Shown here: one piece after another, positions 55,950 through 64,000 of the stretch | Layout of the letters: each line of letters starts with the position of its first letter | Numbering within the stretch: position 1 is the first letter of the stretch | Assembly: GCF_001295845.1 (NCBI RefSeq) | Contig: NZ_LJIC01000158.1 | Coordinates: forward strand, 50,846-114,845 | Source: Rhodopseudomonas sp. AAP120 | GTDB lineage: Bacteria > Pseudomonadota > Alphaproteobacteria > Rhizobiales > Xanthobacteraceae | Reading direction: 5' to 3' | Length of the DNA stretch: 64,000 bases | Position numbers and translations under genes: made by a program | The notes under the pieces: model-generated | The model's input: only the letters and a program-made list of their open reading frames with translations | Told to the model about the DNA's origin: nothing | The model's database searches: none

Positions 55950-57335
55950 TCACCACACGTTCAGGATCCATTCGCGGTTCTTCTTGACCTCCATGTCGTT
56001 GAACAACGTGTTGGCCATCTGTTCGGCGAGCCAGGTCGCGCCGGCGTAGCCGACGACGGGGTAGCGATACAGGCCGGCGCGGTCGTAGGTCGGGAAGCCG
56101 ACCCGCAGCATCGGGATGTTGTAGTCGATCGCGACGAACCTTCCCTTGGAGTGGCCGAGGATCAGATCGAGTTCGAGCCCGTTCTTGATGCGATCCTCGA
56201 GTTCGAACAAATCGGCGTTGGTGATGATCTCCATCGGATAGTCGACGTTGTCCTTCAGCGCCGCGATCCGCGGGTCGGTGGCGTAGCCGGCGTGCTCGTC
56301 GCCGAGCAGCAGCAGCACCGGCTTCATTTCCAGATCGAGGCAATATTCGGCGAGGCCGAGCACCAGATCCGGATTGCCGTAGATCGCCACCTTCTTGTCG
56401 GCCAGGAACATGTGGGCGAGGTCGGTGATGGCGTCGAGCGCGATGCCGCGTTCCTTGACCAGCGATTCCGGGATCGGCTTGCCGGTCATCTCCTTGACGT
56501 TGCGCAGGAAGGTGTCGGTGTTGCGGATCCCGATCGGAGTCGGCCCGATCACCGCCGGCACGTCCCAGCGGGTCTGCAGCCAGGTGGCGGCGAGGCCACC
56601 TTCGTAGCGGTTGAGCGCGATGGTGCCTTGCGCGTCGGCGGTCGCGGTCAGCTCCGCGATCGTGGTCGAACCGTGCGACACCGCGCTCTTGTCCGGCATC
56701 AGCGGACTGTCGAAGCTCTCGATCTCGAACAGCACGTTGGCCTCGACCTGCATCTCGGCCAATAGGTGCTTGAGCTCTTTGACGTCGCCCGGATTGACCC
56801 AGCCGGTGATCAGATTGATTTTCAGGCTCGGCTTGTCCTTCTTGGAGAAGTGCTTGACGAAGTCGCGCACCGCGACGTCGTAGCCCGTCACCATGCTGCC
56901 GACGAAGCTTGGGCAGTGGATCGGGATCAGATGGACCTCGCGGTCCGGATACTTCACGTCGAGCAGTTCTTCCTGCAGCTTGGTGACGACGCCGTCGACG
57001 TCGTCGCCGATCACTTCGGTCGAGCAGGTGGTGATGATCGGCACCACCTTGACGTGCGGATAGCGCATCAGCAGCACGTCGACCGCTTCCTCGACGCGGT
57101 CGAGCGCGCCGAATACCGCGCCGTCCTCGTGCACCGACGAGGAGGCGATTTCGAAGCTCTCCTTCAGGTGCTGGGAGATCAGCAAGCGGACGAACATCAC
57201 GCAGCCCTGGCCGCCGTGGACGATGCCGATGCAGTCCTTGATGCCGATCGAGGCGTATTGGGCGCCGGCCGGCTGACAGGTGAAGATCGGATTGATGGTG
57301 CCGATCCGGTCCTTCGGCTTGAATTGACAGTTCAT
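55950..57335 (-). CDS. anfK: Fe-only nitrogenase beta subunit AnfK
   Basis: A 461-residue subunit of the FeFe protein. P-cluster ligands are at C20, C45 (GGQGCVMF) and C104 (TTCSTEVIGDD). GTINPIFTCQPAGAQYASIG, VNPGDVKELKHLLAEMQVEA and PTPIGIRNTDTFLRNVKEMT are typical, and it ends NREWILNVW. The N-terminus lacks the long extension of NifK. The ATG at 57335 (MNCQF) is chosen; a TTG four codons earlier is less likely. It lies 12 bases behind anfG. Confidence 0.96.
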   Translation of the reverse strand: MNCQFKPKDRIGTINPIFTCQPAGAQYASIGIKDCIGIVHGGQGCVMFVRLLISQHLKESFEIASSSVHEDGAVFGALDRVEEAVDVLLMRYPHVKVVPIITTCSTEVIGDDVDGVVTKLQEELLDVKYPDREVHLIPIHCPSFVGSMVTGYDVAVRDFVKHFSKKDKPSLKINLITGWVNPGDVKELKHLLAEMQVEANVLFEIESFDSPLMPDKSAVSHGSTTIAELTATADAQGTIALNRYEGGLAATWLQTRWDVPAVIGPTPIGIRNTDTFLRNVKEMTGKPIPESLVKERGIALDAITDLAHMFLADKKVAIYGNPDLVLGLAEYCLDLEMKPVLLLLGDEHAGYATDPRIAALKDNVDYPMEIITNADLFELEDRIKNGLELDLILGHSKGRFVAIDYNIPMLRVGFPTYDRAGLYRYPVVGYAGATWLAEQMANTLFNDMEVKKNREWILNVW

Positions 57336-57347
57336 GGCGGGGTCCAA

Positions 57348-57788
57348 TCAGTAGTGCTTGTCGGTGAGCTCTTCGTTGAGCGAGCCGGTGACGGTGAGAT
57401 AGTCGACGCGGGCGTGCAGCTCTCGCATCAGCGCCAGGATGTCGTCCTTGGACATCGCGGCGAACCACGGGCAGGTCGCCTGATAGGCGCGCTGCAGCGT
57501 CACCGAATCGACCCAGTAGCAGCGGTCTTCCGGCGTCTGCGGCGTGAACGGCTCGCCGGCGAGCAGCTTCGCGGCGATGCCGAGGATGCCCTCGTTCTGC
57601 CGCTTGCGGTCCCACGCCCGCGAGTGGAACTGCCAGAGACAGTTCTTCATGATCCAGTCGACCATCTGGTCGACACGGCTCTTGGTGACGTCGTCCAGCG
57701 CCTCATAGGCGGCGAGCGAGGCAGCCGCTGCGGCCGCGTCGGCGGGGAACGGATGTTCCGAGGCGACTTTGTAGGTGATCTTGGTCAT
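57348..57788 (-). CDS. anfG: Fe-only nitrogenase delta subunit AnfG
   Basis: A 146-residue subunit found only in alternative nitrogenases. VDQMVDWIMKNCLWQFHSRA followed by WDRKRQNEGILGIAAKLLAG and CYWVDSVTLQRAYQ are characteristic. The protein is somewhat longer than the usual 115-132 residues, mostly through an alanine-rich N-terminal stretch (AAAAAASLAAYEAL). It sits between anfD and anfK, as expected, and stabilises the complex and helps cofactor insertion. Confidence 0.95.
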   Translation of the reverse strand: MTKITYKVASEHPFPADAAAAAASLAAYEALDDVTKSRVDQMVDWIMKNCLWQFHSRAWDRKRQNEGILGIAAKLLAGEPFTPQTPEDRCYWVDSVTLQRAYQATCPWFAAMSKDDILALMRELHARVDYLTVTGSLNEELTDKHY

Positions 57789-57800
57789 GGGGCTCTCGTC

Positions 57801-60302
<2,502 letters not shown>

Positions 60303-60310
60303 TCAGGAAC

Positions 60311-60326
60311 AGCAACGACCGTGCCA
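60311..60326 (-). promoter_or_regulatory. Sigma-54 promoter of anfHDGK
   Basis: Read on the minus strand, TGGCACGGTCGTTGCT fits the consensus TGGCACG-N4-TTGCW at every defined position. The GC of the -12 element would put transcription start near 60300, about 55 bases before the anfH ATG. AnfA, encoded opposite, is the expected activator. Confidence 0.88.
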
Positions 60327-60844
60327 GAGGCCGCTCCGCGTCGGCCTGGTTTCGGAACTAACAATTCGGTTCGGAATCACTTCGTCGGTGCAGTGCGAGC
60401 GGCATGGAGTCGGCGGCTCTCGACGCGCGGCGATCCTGATGACACCGCCGGAGTGATCGCTGCGACCGCGCGTGGATTCGTTGACGAATCTCGTGGTCGA
60501 TCGTGGATGGCTGTTAGTTCGCCGGGGCCGCGCCGGGAGAACGTCGGCGACGAAAGTGTTCGATCATGTTCGTTTCGGATTTGGAATCGACGTCCGGGTC
60601 AGTTCGCCCGCGCCGCTTGCCGGCTCCCTTAATCGAACCAATCGGTCGTTTTCACGGATTGGAAAAGTTCGCGCGCGTGCGTTTGGATGCGTATCGCGCC
60701 GACTATAGCGGTGAGCTGCGCCCACGTGTCGGTGCTTCAGCTCGCCGGCGCAGCGCGCTTTGCAGATTCAGGCCGCTCACCGGCCCTGGTGATTGGTCTC
60801 GTGCGCCGAAGGTGCGTCGCGTCACGAACCGGACAATGTCGTGT

Positions 60845-60860
60845 TGTCCGTTTTCGAACA
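60845..60860 (+). promoter_or_regulatory. TGT-N10-ACA upstream element before anfA
   Basis: TGTCCGTTTTCGAACA has the NifA upstream-activator form. It is centred about 80 bases before the predicted anfA transcription start. An overlapping perfect inverted repeat CGGACAA-N7-TTGTCCG lies at 60830-60850. Chance occurrence of the short motif is possible. Confidence 0.45.
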
Positions 60861-60905
60861 ATAACGCTGTTGAGTAAAATCAAGAGGTTAGAGCCTTTAG
60901 AACGG

Positions 60906-60921
60906 TGGCCTCGATATTGCT
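60906..60921 (+). promoter_or_regulatory. Candidate sigma-54 promoter of anfA
   Basis: TGGCCTCGATATTGCT keeps the essential GG-N10-GC spacing and the TGGC and TTGCT boxes; only the ACG after TGGC differs. The start would be near 60932, leaving a leader of about 20 bases before the anfA ATG. Confidence 0.55.
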
Positions 60922-60952
60922 CAGCAGGGGCGATTAGCCCGAGGCGATTGCG

Positions 60953-62584
<1,632 letters not shown>

Positions 62585-62690
62585 CGGCGGTCCTGTTAGC
62601 CGAATTGAGCAGGGACCGGCGCCGTGTCGCCGCAGCATCATTGGGGCGAAACCGGATCGATCGGCCGCGTCGGCGCGGCTGGAGGGCGCG

Positions 62691-63140
62691 ATGACGGACA
62701 AGACCGATTTGAGCCTGCAGCTTCGCATCGTGCCGATCATCGGCCCCGGCAAGGTGCAGCTGCTCGAAGCCATCGAGCGCTTCGGCTCGATCTCGGGCGC
62801 CGCCCGCAGCATGGGGATGGCCTATCCGAACGCCTGGAAGCTGATCGACGATCTCAACGGCCATTTCCGCGCGCCGCTGGTCGACCGCATCGTCGGTGGC
62901 AAGCGCGGCGGCGGCGCGGCGCTGACCGACAATGGCCGCGCGGTGCTCAGCATCTTCCGCTCGATGCAGGCCAAGGCGCGTATCCTGCTGGGGTCCGATC
63001 TGGAAGCGCTGAGCTATCTGCTGGCGCCGAGCGCAACGGAAGCCGGCTGCCCGATCGTCGAGCGCGCGCTGGAGCCGGCGGAGTGCGCGGGCGATCCGGA
63101 AGCGGCAGCGCCGGTTCAGCTGCGGTCGCGCCGCTACTGA
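62691..63140 (+). CDS. ModE-type winged-helix protein lacking a molybdate-binding domain
   Basis: A 149-residue protein whose first 115 residues match the ModE/LysR-like DNA-binding domain: LLEAIERFGSISGAARSMGM, YPNAWKLIDDLNGHFRAPLV and GGKRGGGAALTDNGRAVL. The MOP domains that bind molybdate in full-length ModE (about 260 residues) are absent; the tail is short and acidic. It lies 106 bases behind anfA on the same strand. In Rhodobacter, MopA/MopB repress anfA with molybdate; a protein without the sensor domain may act differently. Confidence 0.85.
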   Translation: MTDKTDLSLQLRIVPIIGPGKVQLLEAIERFGSISGAARSMGMAYPNAWKLIDDLNGHFRAPLVDRIVGGKRGGGAALTDNGRAVLSIFRSMQAKARILLGSDLEALSYLLAPSATEAGCPIVERALEPAECAGDPEAAAPVQLRSRRY

Positions 63141-64000
63141 TACGCCGCCACGATATCCGACACCGCGCGTTCCAGCTGCTTGGCGGTCGCGCATTGCCGG
63201 ACCACGTTGCAGAACGGGGCGTAGCGCGGCATTTCGGAATCGCCCCAGCCCCAGCCCATGCGGCCTTCGGGATTGAGCCAGACCACGCGCTTGGCGCGTT
63301 CGGAGATCTCGCGCAGCAGATCGGTGCGTGGGTCGAGATTGTTGGTGCGGGCGTCGCCGAGCACGATCACGGTGGTCTTCGGCGTCACGCTGCGCAGATA
63401 GCGCTTCTCGAAATCGGCGAAGGAATTGCCGTAGTCGGACGAGCCGAACCCGACCTTGGACATGATCTCGCGCATCGCCGTTTCCGGCTCCTGCTTGTCG
63501 AGGATGTCGCTGACTTCGATCAGATGGCCGGAGAACGCGAAGGAGCGGACGTCGTCGACGACTTCGTGCAGGCTGTGGATCAGCAGCAGGAAGAAATCTG
63601 AGACCTGTGCGACAGATCCCGACACGTCGCAGATCGCCACGATCTTCGGCCGGTCGCGATGCCGGCGCTTCCAGGCGGTGAGGAACGGCACGCTGCCCCA
63701 GGCGGCGTTCTTGCGGATGGTGCGGCGGACGTCGAGATGGCCGCGGCGCTGCCGCTTGCGCGGCTTTGAGTAGCGCTCGCGCAGCCGCCGCGCGATGGCG
63801 CGGATCAGCGCCTTCATCTGCTCGACCTGGCGGCGTTCCAGCCGCGCCAGCGGCGCATTGCGCAGGATCTCGTTGCGCAAATTCTCGGTCTCTTCGCGGC
63901 CGTACAGCACCAGCGCCTGCGACACCATCTCGCGCACGCTGTCGCGCAGCCCGTCGAGCGCGGCGGCGAGCCGCTCGGCCTCGGCCGGGGGGGCGCCCTT
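63134..64000 (-). CDS. VWA domain (CoxE-like) protein, partial
   Basis: At least 288 residues, with the frame running off the right edge without a stop, so the N-terminus is missing. The von Willebrand A domain begins at KIVAICDVSGSVAQVSDFFL, with the MIDAS motif DVSGS, and VIVLGDARTNN supplies further metal contacts. Basic stretches (RERYSKPRKRQRRGHLDVRR) precede it. CoxE-like proteins help mature molybdenum hydroxylases or pair with MoxR ATPases. Its stop overlaps the ModE-like gene end by seven bases on the opposite strand. Confidence 0.85.
   Translation of the reverse strand, partial: KGAPPAEAERLAAALDGLRDSVREMVSQALVLYGREETENLRNEILRNAPLARLERRQVEQMKALIRAIARRLRERYSKPRKRQRRGHLDVRRTIRKNAAWGSVPFLTAWKRRHRDRPKIVAICDVSGSVAQVSDFFLLLIHSLHEVVDDVRSFAFSGHLIEVSDILDKQEPETAMREIMSKVGFGSSDYGNSFADFEKRYLRSVTPKTTVIVLGDARTNNLDPRTDLLREISERAKRVVWLNPEGRMGWGWGDSEMPRYAPFCNVVRQCATAKQLERAVSDIVAAYQ

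Noticed and set aside
60800..60820. NtrC-type site (GTGCGCCGAAGGTGCG) upstream of anfA
   Set aside because: The half sites are only three bases apart instead of five and match the consensus poorly.

Overview
The window reads as chromosomal DNA of a purple non-sulfur alphaproteobacterium, most likely a Rhodopseudomonas palustris strain or close relative. It is GC-rich and shows typical Rhizobiales/Bradyrhizobiaceae gene neighbourhoods (lysC-ptsP-prfA-prmC-DUF4167; ffs-dnaX-ybaB-recR; argB-engB-yidC-rnpA-rpmH; def-fmt-truA-dapE-dapD). It also holds an iron-only nitrogenase locus together with a DraT gene. The assignment rests on gene content and protein motifs read by eye; no database search was run.

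Layout. 1-2000: tail of a substrate-binding protein, then permease and ATPase of an SsuABC/TauABC-like importer. 2071-11466: OsmC protein, argJ, mutT, a methyltransferase, ComF-like protein, glutaredoxin, a nitrilase-family hydrolase, two EamA transporters and an exported metallo-hydrolase-like protein. 11815-24699: ubiG, lysC, ptsP, prfA, prmC, DUF4167, gloB, a cupin, a PfkB kinase, nudC and a HIT protein. 24929-28521: SRP RNA, dnaX, ybaB, recR and a small exported protein. 28640-45797: ampG, rmuC, def, fmt, truA, dapE, dapD, a GIY-YIG gene inside a perfect inverted repeat, a HAD nucleotidase, a DUF1036 protein, argB, engB, yidC, rnpA, rpmH and an orphan histidine kinase. 46016-52901: tRNA-Arg, a decayed RND efflux gene and a small catabolic module (epoxide-hydrolase-like, amidase, Crp/Fnr regulator, UxaA-type dehydratase) that looks like accessory DNA. 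53087-62584: draT, two small genes, anfO, anfKGDH and the activator gene anfA, followed by a ModE-type DNA-binding protein and a VWA/CoxE-like protein that runs off the end.

How the genes work together. The anfHDGK operon encodes the complete Fe-only nitrogenase. It is preceded by a near-perfect sigma-54 promoter and by the divergent sigma-54 activator gene anfA, which has its own GG-N10-GC promoter and an upstream TGT-N10-ACA element. The operon appears to run on through anfO into a gamma-glutamylcyclotransferase-fold protein and an FMN split-barrel protein. It faces draT, whose product can ADP-ribosylate the conserved Arg100 seen in AnfH. Cofactor genes such as nifB are not in the window.

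Spaces between genes are unusually rich in palindromic repeats of at least eight families, usually as two facing hairpin arms. One arm pair encloses a GIY-YIG nuclease gene. Another lies in frame inside the 5' end of the DUF1036 gene. These repeat-related observations and the less-studied genes of the anf operon are the parts most worth a second look.
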